Assembly (NCBI RefSeq): GCF_028069725.1
Contig: NZ_JANEWG010000026.1
Location: forward strand, 1 to 64,000
Reading direction: 5' to 3'
DNA from: Citrobacter sp. Awk 4
GTDB taxonomy: Bacteria > Pseudomonadota > Gammaproteobacteria > Enterobacterales > Enterobacteriaceae
DNA: 64,000 nt
Part shown: positions 11,563 to 24,834 of the stretch, piece after piece
Layout: the number at the start of each line of letters is the position of its first letter
How positions within the stretch are numbered: the first letter of the stretch is position 1
The notes under the pieces: model-generated
What the model was told of the DNA's origin: nothing
The model's input: only the letters and a program-made list of their open reading frames with translations
The model's database searches: none
Program-made: the position numbers and the translations under genes

Positions 11563-11578
11563 TACCCCTAAGGGGGTA
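11563..11578. promoter_or_regulatory. NarL/NarP-type 7-2-7 site upstream of dmsA
   Basis: TACCCCT-AA-GGGGGTA is an inverted pair of NarL heptamers (consensus TACYYMT; the second reads TACCCCC on the other strand, one mismatch) with two-base spacing, the arrangement NarL and NarP bind best. It is about 146 bases before dmsA, consistent with nitrate control of dmsABC. A GATAAT (minus strand, 11489-11484) is a possible -10. I did not find a good FNR site. Confidence 0.6.
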
Positions 11579-11609
11579 TGGATTATTGTTCGGTGTCAAA
11601 CAGGCATAA

Positions 11610-11633
11610 AAAAAGCGCCCTAAGGCGCTTTTT
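11610..11633 (-). terminator. Terminator after serS
   Basis: Stem AAAAAGCGCC / GGCGCTTTTT with a CTAA loop, 19 bases beyond the leftward serS stop. The symmetry of A and T runs allows use in both directions. Confidence 0.9.
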
Positions 11634-11652
11634 ATGATCAAAGAAACCAGTA

Positions 11653-12966
<1,314 letters not shown>

Positions 12967-13036
12967 TTAAAAAAGGGAATGCAACCGCAGCCTGCGGTTG
13001 CAAAGATACATTGCCAACATTACCGCAACGCCTGCG

Positions 13037-14380
13037 CTAGCGGTAGCGTTTTGTGCGGCTATTTTGATCCTGTTCAGCGAGCCAGGCGAGCTTTTCGCCA
13101 ATCTTACCTTCAAGACCCCGTTTAGTCGGATGGTAATAGCGCGTTTGTGCCATTTCAGCCGGGAAATACTCTTCACCTGCAGCGTACGCGTTAGGCTCAT
13201 CATGGGCGTAACGATACTCCTGCCCATACCCCATTTCTTTCATCAATTTGGTTGGCGCATTGCGCAGGTGAACCGGTACGTCGTAATCGGGGCGCTCACG
13301 CGCATCAGTCATCGCAGCTTTGAAGGCGGTATAAACAGCATTACTTTTTGGCGCACAGGCCAGGTAAACAATCGCCTGCGCAATCGCACGTTCACCTTCC
13401 GCGGGACCAACGCGGGTGAAACAGTCCCATGCGGAGATCGCGACCTGCATAGCGCGCGGGTCGGCATTACCCACATCTTCAGACGCAATAGCCAGAAGGC
13501 GACGCGCAACGTACAGCGGATCGCCTCCGGCGGTAATGATCCGGGCGTACCAGTAGAGCGCCGCATCCGGGGCGCTGCCGCGAACGGATTTATGCAATGC
13601 GGAGATGAGATCGTAAAAACGGTCGCCTTTGTTATCAAAGCGCGCACTGCGCTCCCCGGCAATCTCTGTCAGTAATGCAGGCTGAAGAACACGTTTTCCA
13701 CTGGCATCGACTTCCGCCATGTCCGCCATCATTTCAAGCGTATTCAACGCACGACGCGCATCGCCGTTAACCAGTTCGGCTATTGCCCGGCGTGTTTCAT
13801 CCGGCAGGACGATATCCTGGCCGCCATAGCCACGCGCGCTGTCTTCCATCGCCTGGCTCAGCACCCGCTCAATATCGTCGGTAGTCAGCGATTTCAACAG
13901 ATAGACACGCGCTCGCGATAACAACGCGGAGTTCAGCTCAAAGGAGGGGTTTTCGGTCGTCGCGCCGATAAAGGTGATGGTGCCGTCTTCAATATGCGGC
14001 AGAAACGCATCCTGCTGACTTTTATTGAAGCGGTGAACTTCGTCAACAAACAGGATAGTACGGCGGCCCGCGTTACGGTTCTGGCGAGCACGTTCAATGG
14101 CCTCACGGATCTCTTTCACACCGGAGGTGACAGCAGAAATACGTTCAACATCCGCATTGGCATAACGGGCGATCACTTCAGCAAGGGTGGTTTTTCCCGT
14201 GCCAGGCGGCCCCCACAGGATCATTGAGTGCAGATGACCCGCCTCGATGGCGCGAGGTAATGGCTTACCCGCAGCCAGCAGATGCTGCTGACCAATATAC
14301 TGCGCTAAATTTTCTGGCCGCATACGCGCGGCCAGTGGCTGAAAGGTATTATCAGAAAAATCGAGCGACAAATTGCTCAC
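13037..14380 (-). CDS. rarA: Replication-associated recombination protein RarA (MgsA)
   Basis: AAA+ ATPase of the RarA/WRNIP1/Mgs1 family, related to clamp loaders, acting at stalled replication forks. The 447-residue product has Walker [13 protein letters not shown] (about 56-67), Walker [11 protein letters not shown], sensor-1 GATTENPSF, and the C-terminal tetramerisation domain ending in a polar tail. It starts ten bases after the lolA stop and is probably co-transcribed with lolA, as in E. coli. Confidence 0.97.
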   Translation of the reverse strand: MSNLSLDFSDNTFQPLAARMRPENLAQYIGQQHLLAAGKPLPRAIEAGHLHSMILWGPPGTGKTTLAEVIARYANADVERISAVTSGVKEIREAIERARQNRNAGRRTILFVDEVHRFNKSQQDAFLPHIEDGTITFIGATTENPSFELNSALLSRARVYLLKSLTTDDIERVLSQAMEDSARGYGGQDIVLPDETRRAIAELVNGDARRALNTLEMMADMAEVDASGKRVLQPALLTEIAGERSARFDNKGDRFYDLISALHKSVRGSAPDAALYWYARIITAGGDPLYVARRLLAIASEDVGNADPRAMQVAISAWDCFTRVGPAEGERAIAQAIVYLACAPKSNAVYTAFKAAMTDARERPDYDVPVHLRNAPTKLMKEMGYGQEYRYAHDEPNAYAAGEEYFPAEMAQTRYYHPTKRGLEGKIGEKLAWLAEQDQNSRTKRYR

Positions 14381-14390
14381 TCACAGACCT

Positions 14391-15002
14391 CTACTTACGT
14401 TGGTCGTCTACCGTTACGCCTTGCGGAGGGGTAAAGGTAAATTTCGATGCTTCTACAGCGCCATTCTGCTGAGACCTCAGCTGATAATTGCTGCGCTGAC
14501 CATCTTGCTCTACCGCACTAAACTGATGAATGGTGCCGTCACGTCCGACATTGATGGTGAACTGCTTCAGGTTCCCGTTGCTGGTTTTCGGTGTCAGGAC
14601 AAAGTCATCACCGTTTTGTTTAATGTTGTATTGCTGCCAGTCGCTGGACTGGTTGCGGGCAATCAGCATAAACGGCGTATTGCCTGTCGCATCCTTCAAC
14701 CAGGTCGCCGTTGCTTGCTCGACAAAGGGGTTAAAGAACCAGAGCGTTTTACCGTCAGAGACCAGAATGCTCTCGTCGGGCTGCGTCATATGCCAGTTAA
14801 ACAGGTTCGGACGCTTAACCCATAAGTCACCCTGACCTTCCTGAACCGCTGCACCGCTACCGTCGGTCACTTTCTGAGTGAAACTGGCGTGGAAGCTGCT
14901 GACTTTATCCAGACGACTTTTCAGATCGCTGGCTGCATCGGCCCATACGCTGCTCACGACAAAGCTTGAGAGTAATGCACAGGTGATTGCGATTTTTTTC
15001 AT
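14391..15002 (-). CDS. lolA: Outer-membrane lipoprotein carrier LolA
   Basis: Periplasmic chaperone that takes lipoproteins from the LolCDE exporter to LolB in the outer membrane. The 203-residue precursor has a signal peptide (1-21, ending SSVWA-D) and a mature domain with the expected hydrophobic-cavity fold sequence ([25 protein letters not shown]). It is upstream of rarA and downstream of ftsK, in the conserved ftsK-lolA-rarA order. Confidence 0.98.
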   Translation of the reverse strand: MKKIAITCALLSSFVVSSVWADAASDLKSRLDKVSSFHASFTQKVTDGSGAAVQEGQGDLWVKRPNLFNWHMTQPDESILVSDGKTLWFFNPFVEQATATWLKDATGNTPFMLIARNQSSDWQQYNIKQNGDDFVLTPKTSNGNLKQFTINVGRDGTIHQFSAVEQDGQRSNYQLRSQQNGAVEASKFTFTPPQGVTVDDQRK

Positions 15003-15124
15003 TGTTATTCCTCAAAATACGTCACTCCCGATGGGGAGATCCCTCTGCTATCCATTCCAGGCCAAAAATCAGCATGAGGAAAGAAGAAAATACTGAATTC
15101 TTATTTATTTACCGATCTTTGCAA

Positions 15125-18100
15125 TCAATCAAAGGGAGGCGGAGCCAACACTTCACGATTGCCGTTATGACCTTGCTCGCTGACAATCCCCTGAGCCTCC
15201 ATCTGCTCGATGATGCGCGCCGCACGGTTATAGCCAATGCGGAACTGACGCTGTACGCCGGAGATCGAGGCTTTACGTTTTTGAGTCACAAAGTTCACAG
15301 CCTGATCGAATAAAGGATCCAGCTCTTCGCCACCGTCTAAGCCGCCAGCGCCACCTTCACTTTCGCTATCAGAGGTGATGCCGTCGACGTATTGCGGACG
15401 ACCGCGCGCTTTCCAGTCCTGCACGACGGCATGAACTTCTTCATCGCGAACGAACGCGCCGTGAACACGAACAGGCGTGCTGGAGTTCGGGCCGGAGTAG
15501 AGCATATCCCCCATCCCGAGCAGCGACTCCGCGCCGCCCTGGTCGAGAATGGTACGGGAGTCAATTTTACTCGACACAGTAAAGGCGATACGCGTGGGTA
15601 TGTTCGCTTTAATCAGGCCAGTAATTACATCAACCGACGGGCGCTGCGTAGCCAGCACCAGGTGGATACCCGCAGCACGCGCTTTCTGCGCCAGTCGCGC
15701 GATCAGCTCTTCCACTTTTTTGCCGACGGTCATCATCAAATCAGCAAATTCATCGACCAGCACAACAATATACGGCAGTTTTTCCAACACTGGATGCGTA
15801 GCATCCATACTGTCGCCCGGTTTCCAGTACGGGTCCGGAATCGGACGACCCATGCGTTTCGCCTCGGCAATTTTCTCGTTGTAACCCGCCAGGTTACGCA
15901 CGCCCAACGCTGACATCAGCTTGTAGCGACGCTCCATCTCGTTGACGCTCCAGCGCAGAGCGTTGGCGGCGTCTTTCATGTCGGTAACCACTTCCGTTAA
16001 CAGATGCGGTATACCTTCATAAACCGAGAGCTCCAGCATTTTCGGGTCGATCATGATAAAGCGAACGTCTTCCGGCTGGGCTTTGTAGAGCATACTGAGG
16101 ATCATGGCGTTTACGCCGACCGACTTACCGGAACCGGTGGTACCGGCAACCAGAAGGTGCGGCATTTTCGCCAGGTCAGCCACCACGGGCTCACCGGCGA
16201 TGTCTTTACCCAACACCACAGAGAGCGGTGACGGGTTATCACGGAAGCGCGCGCAGTCGAGCACTTCACGCAGATAAACGGTCTGACGTTTTTTATTCGG
16301 CAATTCCAGACCTACGTACGGTTTACCTGGGATCACTTCCACAACGCGCACCGCAACGGTAGAAAGCGAACGGGCCAAATCACGCGACAGGTTGGAAATA
16401 CGCGCAGCTTTCACGCCCGGAGCCAGATTCAGCTCGAAGCGGGTGATAACCGGACCCGGCGAGTAGTTCACCACGTCCGCTTTAATGCGGAAATCCGCCA
16501 GTCGAGCTTCGACCAGGCGCGCCATTTGCTCAAGCGCGAAGGTATCTACCGGCTCAACTTCCGTTGGCGGCGGCGTCAGCAGATCTAATGACGGCAGCGG
16601 CGTGGTCGGTTTAAGCGCCGGGCGACTGTCGCCGTTACGCATCAGCAACGGGTGAATCAGGCTTTCCTTTGGCTGCGGAGCAGGTTGATGCGGCTGCTGA
16701 TACTGCGGCGGCTGTGCAACAGGCTGTTGTGGCTGCTGGTACTGCGGCGGTTGTGCAACAGGCTGTTGTGGCTGCTGGTACTGCGGCGGCTGTGCAACAG
16801 GCTGTTGTGGTTGCTGATACTGCTGCTGTTGTACAACAGGTTGCTGATACTGCGGTTGTTGAACAGGCGCAGACTCCGGCATCACACCCGGGGTAAACAA
16901 CGGCTCATGCGGTCCTTCATCCACCAATGTTTTCATGGGTGAAAATTCAAAATCATCCAGTGAGAATGGATTCGCGCCTGAAGGTTGTTCACCGGAATAA
17001 CGCTGTTGCTGTGAAGAGGCAAACTGGCGCGCCAGCTCAGCTTCAGCGCGAGCATCTTCGTCTTCCGGTTGAGAAACATCGTGCTGATACTCTTCGCCAT
17101 AACGATGCTGCTGCGATTGCGCAAACTGGCGAGCCAGTTCATCTTGCTGCATCGCCTCGATTTCGTCTTCAGAGTACTGCGTATCAGAATCGAGACGCTC
17201 CGCCTCACGCGCTTTCTCTTCCGCCATGCGTTGAGACGGTAATTTGATGCCATACGATGCCAGTTCACGGCGCGTTGGAACACGCACACGATTGGGTCGC
17301 GGTAACTGCGGTCCAATCCCTTCTTTAACTTGCGGGCGTGGCGCACCGTCCCCCGCGAGACTAAATACTGGCGCGCCCACAGCGGCTGCCGCCCCTGCCG
17401 CCAACGTCGCGTCTTTCACGCCAGCCGCTAATGGCGCAACTGCGGCAATGGACTCTACTGGCGGTATAGCAGCCGTCACGGGTGAAGAATACTTCACTGG
17501 CTCAGGTTCATTCACTGGCTCAGGAATGGGTTGATACCATGCCGCAAGTTGCTCACGCTCACGCGCACGCTTCTCTTCCACTTCTTCAAAATAGTAAAGC
17601 GGTGGGCGCGCAGGTTTAGATTCTTCAATCTCTGGCTCTGGCTCAACGGCAATGGGTTCCGGTTGATGAACAGACTCAGAGGAATGCACCAGCTCTTGTG
17701 AGTAAACCGGCTCAGATTGCCAGCTTTGCTCCGCAACCGCTTCTTGTGGCGGCCATGGCGTTTGCGGTTGCGGCGCTACAGGCTGTTCGTAGCCAGGTTC
17801 CGACACCGGTGGCGCATAATAGTGCGGCTGAGATTCAACTGGCACAGGTTGCTGCCAGGGTTCCTGAACGGGAACCTGAGGCTGAACATATTGCGACGGT
17901 TGCGGATACCCTTCCGGCGCTGGGGCGATAACAGGGTCGGTATATTCTGGCCCGGATACAGGCTGCCATTGCACTTCAGGTACAACAGGCACAGGTTCAG
18001 CACCGGGAATAGACGGTGTTTGTAATGCGGGATCGACAGGCGCGGCCCAGGTTTGTGTCGCCGCTGTCGCTGCTGCGGCGGCTACGACCGGCTCGGTGAC

Positions 18101-19045
18101 CGAGTGACCATTGAGCAACGGATCGTATTCATCATACTCAGGCTGAGTCGCACGATGCCCGGAGAACAGCACGTCGTTAGGATCGGCTGGTACGCCACGT
18201 GCGCTGTATTCAATTTCCTCTTCATCATCCATGCGTTTACCGGAAAACAGCGCCGCATCGGTATGACGACCGCGTGGGTTGGTAAACTTCTCTGCCAGAC
18301 GTTTGCGGCGCGCCAGTGCGCCCCGGAGAATACGTGCGCGTCGGGACTCTCGTTTTACGCCGTCAGCTTCATCGGCAAACTCGTCGTCATCTTCATATTC
18401 TTCATCATCGACCCACGTATCATCACGACGGGTACGATTGCTCGCGAATGTCAGAATATTGAGCAGCCAGCCGCCTAATTTTTCTGCAATGCTGACCCAC
18501 GACCAGCCCGTAAACAGCGTCAGACCAGCGGCCCAAATGCACAATAACGCGATAGTTCCCCCACTGCTGTGCAGCAAAGGTTGAAGCGTCGTGCTCAGCA
18601 GACTGCCAATCACGCCGCCAGACGCGAAATACCAGATGTCATCAGCATTAATTGCCGCAAGACCGCAGGAAGTCAGAATGAGCGCCAGTACGCCGATCAC
18701 ACGCAGCGACACGGCAAAATAATCGATATATTCGTCGCTGGCCTGATGTCGCCAGGCAAACCAGCATCCCCCCACCATAATGACCGGGATGGTGTAAGCC
18801 ATTACGCCGAAAATGAAGAACAAGGTGTCAGCCAGCCAGGCTCCCGGCATGCCACCCAGATTATGGATAGGTTCGTGCCACGCCGTCTGCGACCAACTGG
18901 GATCTGAGGGATTAAAACTCAGTAAGGCAGCCATCAACCAGACGGCAAAAAGGGCAATAAGGATCAGCAACGCTTCCAGAAGTCGGCGCCCGCTGCTTAA
19001 CTTTGTCAATGTGACTTCTTTGTCTTCAGTGTATTCCTGGCTCAA
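15125..19045 (-). CDS. ftsK: DNA translocase FtsK
   Basis: Septal protein that couples cell division to chromosome segregation by pumping DNA and activating XerCD at dif. About 1306 residues from TTG at 19043-19045, chosen because the next residues ([15 protein letters not shown]) match E. coli FtsK and a GGAG lies ten bases upstream; an ATG 57 bases earlier is a less likely alternative. The layout is four N-terminal membrane helices, a long low-complexity Pro/Gln linker with tandem 13-residue repeats, an ATPase motor with Walker A GTTGSGKS and Walker [11 protein letters not shown], and a C-terminal winged-helix gamma domain ([20 protein letters not shown]) that reads KOPS. A LexA box precedes it. 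Confidence 0.97.
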   Translation of the reverse strand: MSQEYTEDKEVTLTKLSSGRRLLEALLILIALFAVWLMAALLSFNPSDPSWSQTAWHEPIHNLGGMPGAWLADTLFFIFGVMAYTIPVIMVGGCWFAWRHQASDEYIDYFAVSLRVIGVLALILTSCGLAAINADDIWYFASGGVIGSLLSTTLQPLLHSSGGTIALLCIWAAGLTLFTGWSWVSIAEKLGGWLLNILTFASNRTRRDDTWVDDEEYEDDDEFADEADGVKRESRRARILRGALARRKRLAEKFTNPRGRHTDAALFSGKRMDDEEEIEYSARGVPADPNDVLFSGHRATQPEYDEYDPLLNGHSVTEPVVAAAAATAATQTWAAPVDPALQTPSIPGAEPVPVVPEVQWQPVSGPEYTDPVIAPAPEGYPQPSQYVQPQVPVQEPWQQPVPVESQPHYYAPPVSEPGYEQPVAPQPQTPWPPQEAVAEQSWQSEPVYSQELVHSSESVHQPEPIAVEPEPEIEESKPARPPLYYFEEVEEKRAREREQLAAWYQPIPEPVNEPEPVKYSSPVTAAIPPVESIAAVAPLAAGVKDATLAAGAAAAVGAPVFSLAGDGAPRPQVKEGIGPQLPRPNRVRVPTRRELASYGIKLPSQRMAEEKAREAERLDSDTQYSEDEIEAMQQDELARQFAQSQQHRYGEEYQHDVSQPEDEDARAEAELARQFASSQQQRYSGEQPSGANPFSLDDFEFSPMKTLVDEGPHEPLFTPGVMPESAPVQQPQYQQPVVQQQQYQQPQQPVAQPPQYQQPQQPVAQPPQYQQPQQPVAQPPQYQQPHQPAPQPKESLIHPLLMRNGDSRPALKPTTPLPSLDLLTPPPTEVEPVDTFALEQMARLVEARLADFRIKADVVNYSPGPVITRFELNLAPGVKAARISNLSRDLARSLSTVAVRVVEVIPGKPYVGLELPNKKRQTVYLREVLDCARFRDNPSPLSVVLGKDIAGEPVVADLAKMPHLLVAGTTGSGKSVGVNAMILSMLYKAQPEDVRFIMIDPKMLELSVYEGIPHLLTEVVTDMKDAANALRWSVNEMERRYKLMSALGVRNLAGYNEKIAEAKRMGRPIPDPYWKPGDSMDATHPVLEKLPYIVVLVDEFADLMMTVGKKVEELIARLAQKARAAGIHLVLATQRPSVDVITGLIKANIPTRIAFTVSSKIDSRTILDQGGAESLLGMGDMLYSGPNSSTPVRVHGAFVRDEEVHAVVQDWKARGRPQYVDGITSDSESEGGAGGLDGGEELDPLFDQAVNFVTQKRKASISGVQRQFRIGYNRAARIIEQMEAQGIVSEQGHNGNREVLAPPPFD
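16690..16860. repeat. 39-bp tandem repeats inside ftsK linker
   Basis: About four imperfect copies of a 39-base unit encode the 13-residue repeat [13 protein letters not shown] on the minus strand. Two copies are almost identical at the DNA level. Such Gln/Pro repeats vary in number between strains in the FtsK linker. Confidence 0.85.
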
Positions 19046-19093
19046 AAAAGGCTCTCCAGGTTTCAGGCTTTTCCTGCCCGATGCTAAAACGGA

Positions 19094-19123
19094 CAACAGC
19101 ACCGGGTTTCCCCGGCACTGTTG
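19094..19123 (-). terminator. Hairpin between lrp and ftsK
   Basis: CAACAG and ACCGGG arms pair with CCCGG and CTGTTG through a two-base internal mismatch and a four-base loop. For leftward transcription it is followed by TCCGTTTTAG, a weak T run, so it is probably the lrp terminator or an attenuator ahead of ftsK. Confidence 0.55.
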
Positions 19124-19141
19124 CTGTATGGATTAACAGGA
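19122..19141. promoter_or_regulatory. LexA box upstream of ftsK
   Basis: CTGT-N8-ACAG (CTGT 19124-19127, ACAG 19136-19139) in a 20-base site that agrees with the LexA operator known upstream of E. coli ftsK (dinH). It is 77-96 bases before the ftsK start. It overlaps the base of the lrp-side hairpin. Confidence 0.8.
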
Positions 19142-19179
19142 GTGTAATCAAACTGCGTCGATTTTGCACCTGTTCCGTG

Positions 19180-19674
19180 TTAGCGCGTCTTAATTACCAG
19201 ACGATTGCTCTGTTTTACTTCTTCCATCACCACGTAGGTACGTGTGTCATTCACGCCAGGCAGACGCAGCAGGGTTTCCCCCAGCAGCTTACGATAGGCA
19301 GACATATCCGGCACGCGTGTTTTCAACAGGTAGTCGAAATCACCAGAAACTAAATGACACTCTTGAATTTCTTCAAGTTTTTGTACTGCAGTGTTAAATT
19401 GCTCAAACACATCCGGCGCACCACGATTCAGAGTAATCTCAACAAAAACCAGAAGTGATGCATCCAGATAATGTGGGTTTAACAGTGCTGTATAGCCCTG
19501 AATAAACCCCTGTCTTTCCAGACGACGCACACGCTCAAGGCAGGGCGTCGGTGAAAGTCCAACTCGTTTAGAAAGCTCGACGTTAGAAATACGTCCATCC
19601 TTTTGCAACTCATTAAGAATGTTGCGATCGATGCGGTCGAGATCTTTGCCAGGGCGCTTCTTGCTATCTACCAT
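19180..19674 (-). CDS. lrp: Leucine-responsive regulatory protein Lrp
   Basis: Global transcription regulator of amino-acid metabolism, pili and transport, and a DNA-wrapping protein that responds to leucine. The 164-residue product has the AsnC/Lrp winged helix-turn-helix (about 15-60, DRNILNELQKDGRISNVELSKRVGLS) and the C-terminal RAM ligand-binding domain. Sequence and length are as in E. coli. It diverges from trxB across a 546-base regulatory gap. Confidence 0.98.
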   Translation of the reverse strand: MVDSKKRPGKDLDRIDRNILNELQKDGRISNVELSKRVGLSPTPCLERVRRLERQGFIQGYTALLNPHYLDASLLVFVEITLNRGAPDVFEQFNTAVQKLEEIQECHLVSGDFDYLLKTRVPDMSAYRKLLGETLLRLPGVNDTRTYVVMEEVKQSNRLVIKTR

Positions 19675-21189
<1,515 letters not shown>

Positions 21190-21215
21190 GTTTACAAATC
21201 AGCAACAAAAGTAAA

Positions 21216-21244
21216 AAAGGCGACTATAAGTCGCCTTTATTTTT
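21216..21244 (+). terminator. Terminator after trxB
   Basis: Stem GGCGACT / AGTCGCC with a three-base loop, A run before and TTTATTTTT after, 27 bases past the trxB stop. Confidence 0.9.
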
Positions 21245-21301
21245 GCCCCGTTGTAACATTGCCCTGCCTAAAATTCTGATAACTCACCTGCTAAGCGTGC
21301 A

Positions 21302-23068
21302 ATGAATAAAACCCGTCAAAAAGAGTTAACTCGCTGGTTAAAACAGCAAAGCGTCCTCTCCCAGCGCTGGCTGAACATTTCTCGTCTGTTGGGATTCGTC
21401 AGCGGCTTATTGATTGTCGCTCAAGCCTGGGTCATGGCGCGTATTCTGCAGCATATGATTATGGAGAACATTCCTCGTGAAGCCCTCCTCCTCCCTTTCA
21501 TCGTTCTGGCACTGATTTTTATCCTGCGCGCCTGGGTCGTCTGGCTGCGTGAACGGGTCGGTTTTCACGCCGGGCAGCATATCCGCTTCGAAATACGTCG
21601 CCAGGTGCTGGACCGTCTGCAACAGGCGGGACCGGCGTGGATTCAGGGAAAGCCAGCAGGAAGTTGGGCGACGCTGGTGCTCGAACAGATTGACGATATG
21701 CACGATTATTATGCGCGCTATCTTCCGCAAATGGCGCTGGCCGTCAGCGTACCGCTGCTGATCGTTGCGGCAATTTTTCCGATAAACTGGGCCGCCGCGC
21801 TGATCCTGCTCGGCACGGCTCCGCTAATTCCGTTATTTATGGCGATGGTTGGCATGGGGGCCGCAGATGCCAACCGGCGTAATTTCCAGGCGCTTGCGCG
21901 TTTGAGTGGTCATTTCCTCGATCGCTTGCGCGGCATGGAAACCTTACGCATTTTTGGTCGTGGGGATGCTGAAACCGAAAGCATTCGCGCCGCGTCGCAG
22001 GATTTTCGCCAGCGCACCATGGAAGTCCTGCGCCTCGCCTTTTTATCCTCGGGCGTCCTGGAGTTCTTTACCTCGCTTTCCATCGCACTGGTCGCCGTCT
22101 ACTTCGGCTTTTCTTATCTTGGCGAACTTAACTTCGGCCATTATGGCACCAGCGTTACACTTGCCGCCGGTTTCCTGGCGCTGATTCTTGCCCCCGAGTT
22201 CTTTCAGCCTTTACGCGACCTTGGCACGTTTTATCACGCCAAAGCCCAGGCCGTAGGCGCGGCTGACAGCCTGAAAACGTTTATGGAAACGCCCCTCGCC
22301 CATCCGGAACGTGGTGATATTGAGCTCGCGACGAAAGACCCTGTCTCGATTGAAGCCCGGGACCTCATAATCACCTCCCCGGAAGGAAAAATACTCGCCG
22401 GTCCGTTGAATTTCTCACTGCCAGCAGGCCACCGCGCGGTGCTGGTCGGGCGCAGTGGTTCAGGAAAAAGCTCTCTGTTGAATGCGCTATCCGGGTTTCT
22501 CTCATACCAGGGCTCATTGCGTGTTAACGACATTGAACTGCGCGATTTGTCTCCCGAATCCTGGCGTAAGCAGCTTTCCTGGGTCGGACAAAACCCGCAA
22601 CTCCCTGCGGCAACATTGCGGGAAAATGTACTGCTAGCGCGCCCGAATGCCAGTGATGAAGAGCTCAAAGCCGCGCTCGACAACGCCTGGGTCAGTGAGT
22701 TTCTGCCGATGCTGCCGCAAGGACTGGACACGCCAACGGGCGATCAGGCTGGCCGGCTTTCCGTCGGCCAGGCGCAGCGCGTTGCGGTTGCTCGCGCGTT
22801 GTTGAACCCGTGCAGACTGCTGTTGCTTGATGAGCCAGCAGCCAGCCTGGACGCGCACAGCGAACAGCGCGTTATGCAGGCATTGAACGCCGCTTCCCGG
22901 CGCCAGACCACGTTGATGGTCACCCACCAACTCGAAGATCTGGCCGACTGGGATGCCATCTGGGTGATGCAGGACGGGCAAATTGTCGAACACGGTCATT
23001 ATACCCAACTCAGTACCGCCAACGGGCCGTTTGCCACGTTATTGGCTCACCGTCAGGAGGACATCTGA
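21302..23068 (+). CDS. cydD: Heme/cysteine-glutathione ABC exporter subunit CydD
   Basis: One half of the heterodimeric inner-membrane ABC exporter CydDC, which exports cysteine and glutathione (recent work gives heme as substrate) and is needed for cytochrome bd assembly. 588 residues: an N-terminal six-helix membrane domain (about 20-320), then an ATPase with Walker A GRSGSGKSS, signature LSVGQAQR and Walker B LLLLDEPAA. It is separated from the next gene by no bases: the TGA stop is directly followed by the cydC ATG. Confidence 0.97.
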   Translation: MNKTRQKELTRWLKQQSVLSQRWLNISRLLGFVSGLLIVAQAWVMARILQHMIMENIPREALLLPFIVLALIFILRAWVVWLRERVGFHAGQHIRFEIRRQVLDRLQQAGPAWIQGKPAGSWATLVLEQIDDMHDYYARYLPQMALAVSVPLLIVAAIFPINWAAALILLGTAPLIPLFMAMVGMGAADANRRNFQALARLSGHFLDRLRGMETLRIFGRGDAETESIRAASQDFRQRTMEVLRLAFLSSGVLEFFTSLSIALVAVYFGFSYLGELNFGHYGTSVTLAAGFLALILAPEFFQPLRDLGTFYHAKAQAVGAADSLKTFMETPLAHPERGDIELATKDPVSIEARDLIITSPEGKILAGPLNFSLPAGHRAVLVGRSGSGKSSLLNALSGFLSYQGSLRVNDIELRDLSPESWRKQLSWVGQNPQLPAATLRENVLLARPNASDEELKAALDNAWVSEFLPMLPQGLDTPTGDQAGRLSVGQAQRVAVARALLNPCRLLLLDEPAASLDAHSEQRVMQALNAASRRQTTLMVTHQLEDLADWDAIWVMQDGQIVEHGHYTQLSTANGPFATLLAHRQEDI

Positions 23069-24790
23069 ATGCGCGCCTTGCTACCTTATTTAGCGCTCTA
23101 CAAGCGCCATAAATGGATGTTAACGCTCGGGATCGTACTGGCGATCGTCACACTGCTGGCCAGTATTGGGCTGTTGACGCTGTCCGGCTGGTTCTTGTCA
23201 GCGTCCGCCGTCGTGGGTGTTACCGGCATTTACAGTTTTAACTATATGCTGCCTGCAGCAGGCGTACGTGGCGCAGCGATTACCCGTACTGCGGGTCGCT
23301 ATTTTGAACGGTTAGTCAGCCACGATGCGACGTTTCGCGTCTTACAGCATCTGAGAATTTATACCTTCAGCAAACTATTACCGCTCTCTCCGGCGGGGCT
23401 TGCCCGTTATCGCCAGGGGGAGTTGCTTAACCGCGTGGTTGCCGACGTCGATACGCTCGATCATCTCTATTTGCGCGTCATCTCCCCAATAGTCGGTGCC
23501 TTTGTGGTGATTATGGTCGTCACCCTGGGTCTGAGCTTTCTCGATGTCACCCTCGCGATAACGCTGGGGGGAGTTATGCTGCTTACCTTGTTCATTCTGC
23601 CTCCGCTGTTTTACCGCGCGGGGAAGAACACCGGACAGAGCCTGACCCACCTGCGAGGACAATATCGCCAACAACTCACCGCATGGCTGCAAGGACAAGC
23701 GGAATTGACGATCTTTGGCGCCAGCGATCGCTACCGGGCGCAGATGGAAAGCACAGAATTGCAGTGGCATGAAGCCCAACGCCATCAGTCTGAACTGACC
23801 GCGCTGTCTCAGGCCGTCATGCTGTTGATTGGCGCGATAGCGGTCATGTTAATGCTGTGGATGGCTTCCGGCGGCGTTGGCGGCAACGACAAACCCGGCG
23901 CCTTGATCGCACTCTTCGTCTTTTGCGCGCTGGCGGCATTTGAGGCACTGGCCCCCGTGACGGGCGCATTCCAGCATCTTGGTCAGGTTATCGCCTCCGC
24001 GCTACGTATTACCGATCTCACCGAACAGAAGCCCGAGGTGGAATTTCCCGATACGGATTCAGCGGTGCCAGAGCAGGTGACACTGACGATGCGTGATATT
24101 TCGTTCAGCTACCCTGAGCAAGCGCAAAACGCGCTGGAGTCCCTTTCGCTGCACGCGAAGCCTGGCGAGCATATTGCCATTCTTGGGCGTACAGGTTGTG
24201 GTAAATCGACGCTGTTACAGTTACTGACCCGGGCGTGGGACCCGCAGCAGGGCGAGATCCTCATCAACAATCAGCCGATTTCAGCGCTTAACGAAGCCGC
24301 GCTGCGTGGCACCATCAGCGTCGTACCGCAGCGCGTCCATCTGTTCAGCGCCACGCTGCGTGACAACCTTCTGCTGGCGGCACCTGACGCCAGTGACGAA
24401 GCGCTGTCAGAAATTCTGTGCCGTGTCGGTCTGGAGAAACTACTCGAAGATGGCGGGCTTAATAGCTGGTTAGGTGAAGGAGGCCGTCAATTATCCGGCG
24501 GCGAACTCCGCCGTCTGGCTATCGCCCGCGCAGTATTGCATGACGCCCCGCTGATGTTGCTGGATGAACCGACCGAAGGGTTAGACGCCACAACGGAAAG
24601 TCAAATGCTTGAATTGCTTGCCGATGTTATGCGAAACAAAACGCTGCTAATGGTCACACATCGCCTGCGCGGGCTGTCGCGTTTTGATCAAATAATAGTG
24701 ATGGACAACGGGCAAATTATTGAGCAAGGTAATCACACAGATCTGTTAGCCAGGCAGGGTCGTTATTACCAGTTTAAGCAACGTCTGTAA
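23069..24790 (+). CDS. cydC: ABC exporter subunit CydC
   Basis: Partner of CydD in the CydDC exporter. 573 residues with six N-terminal membrane helices and a C-terminal ATPase: Walker A GRTGCGKST, signature LSGGELRR, Walker B LMLLDEPTEGLD, H-loop VTHRL. Its ATG abuts the cydD stop, with the ribosome site AGGAGGA inside the cydD end, so the two are translationally coupled. aat follows after 44 bases. Confidence 0.97.
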   Translation: MRALLPYLALYKRHKWMLTLGIVLAIVTLLASIGLLTLSGWFLSASAVVGVTGIYSFNYMLPAAGVRGAAITRTAGRYFERLVSHDATFRVLQHLRIYTFSKLLPLSPAGLARYRQGELLNRVVADVDTLDHLYLRVISPIVGAFVVIMVVTLGLSFLDVTLAITLGGVMLLTLFILPPLFYRAGKNTGQSLTHLRGQYRQQLTAWLQGQAELTIFGASDRYRAQMESTELQWHEAQRHQSELTALSQAVMLLIGAIAVMLMLWMASGGVGGNDKPGALIALFVFCALAAFEALAPVTGAFQHLGQVIASALRITDLTEQKPEVEFPDTDSAVPEQVTLTMRDISFSYPEQAQNALESLSLHAKPGEHIAILGRTGCGKSTLLQLLTRAWDPQQGEILINNQPISALNEAALRGTISVVPQRVHLFSATLRDNLLLAAPDASDEALSEILCRVGLEKLLEDGGLNSWLGEGGRQLSGGELRRLAIARAVLHDAPLMLLDEPTEGLDATTESQMLELLADVMRNKTLLMVTHRLRGLSRFDQIIVMDNGQIIEQGNHTDLLARQGRYYQFKQRL

Positions 24791-24834
24791 GCTATTATTG
24801 AACGATCCGACTTGCGTACTGGAGTTGTGCTGTC

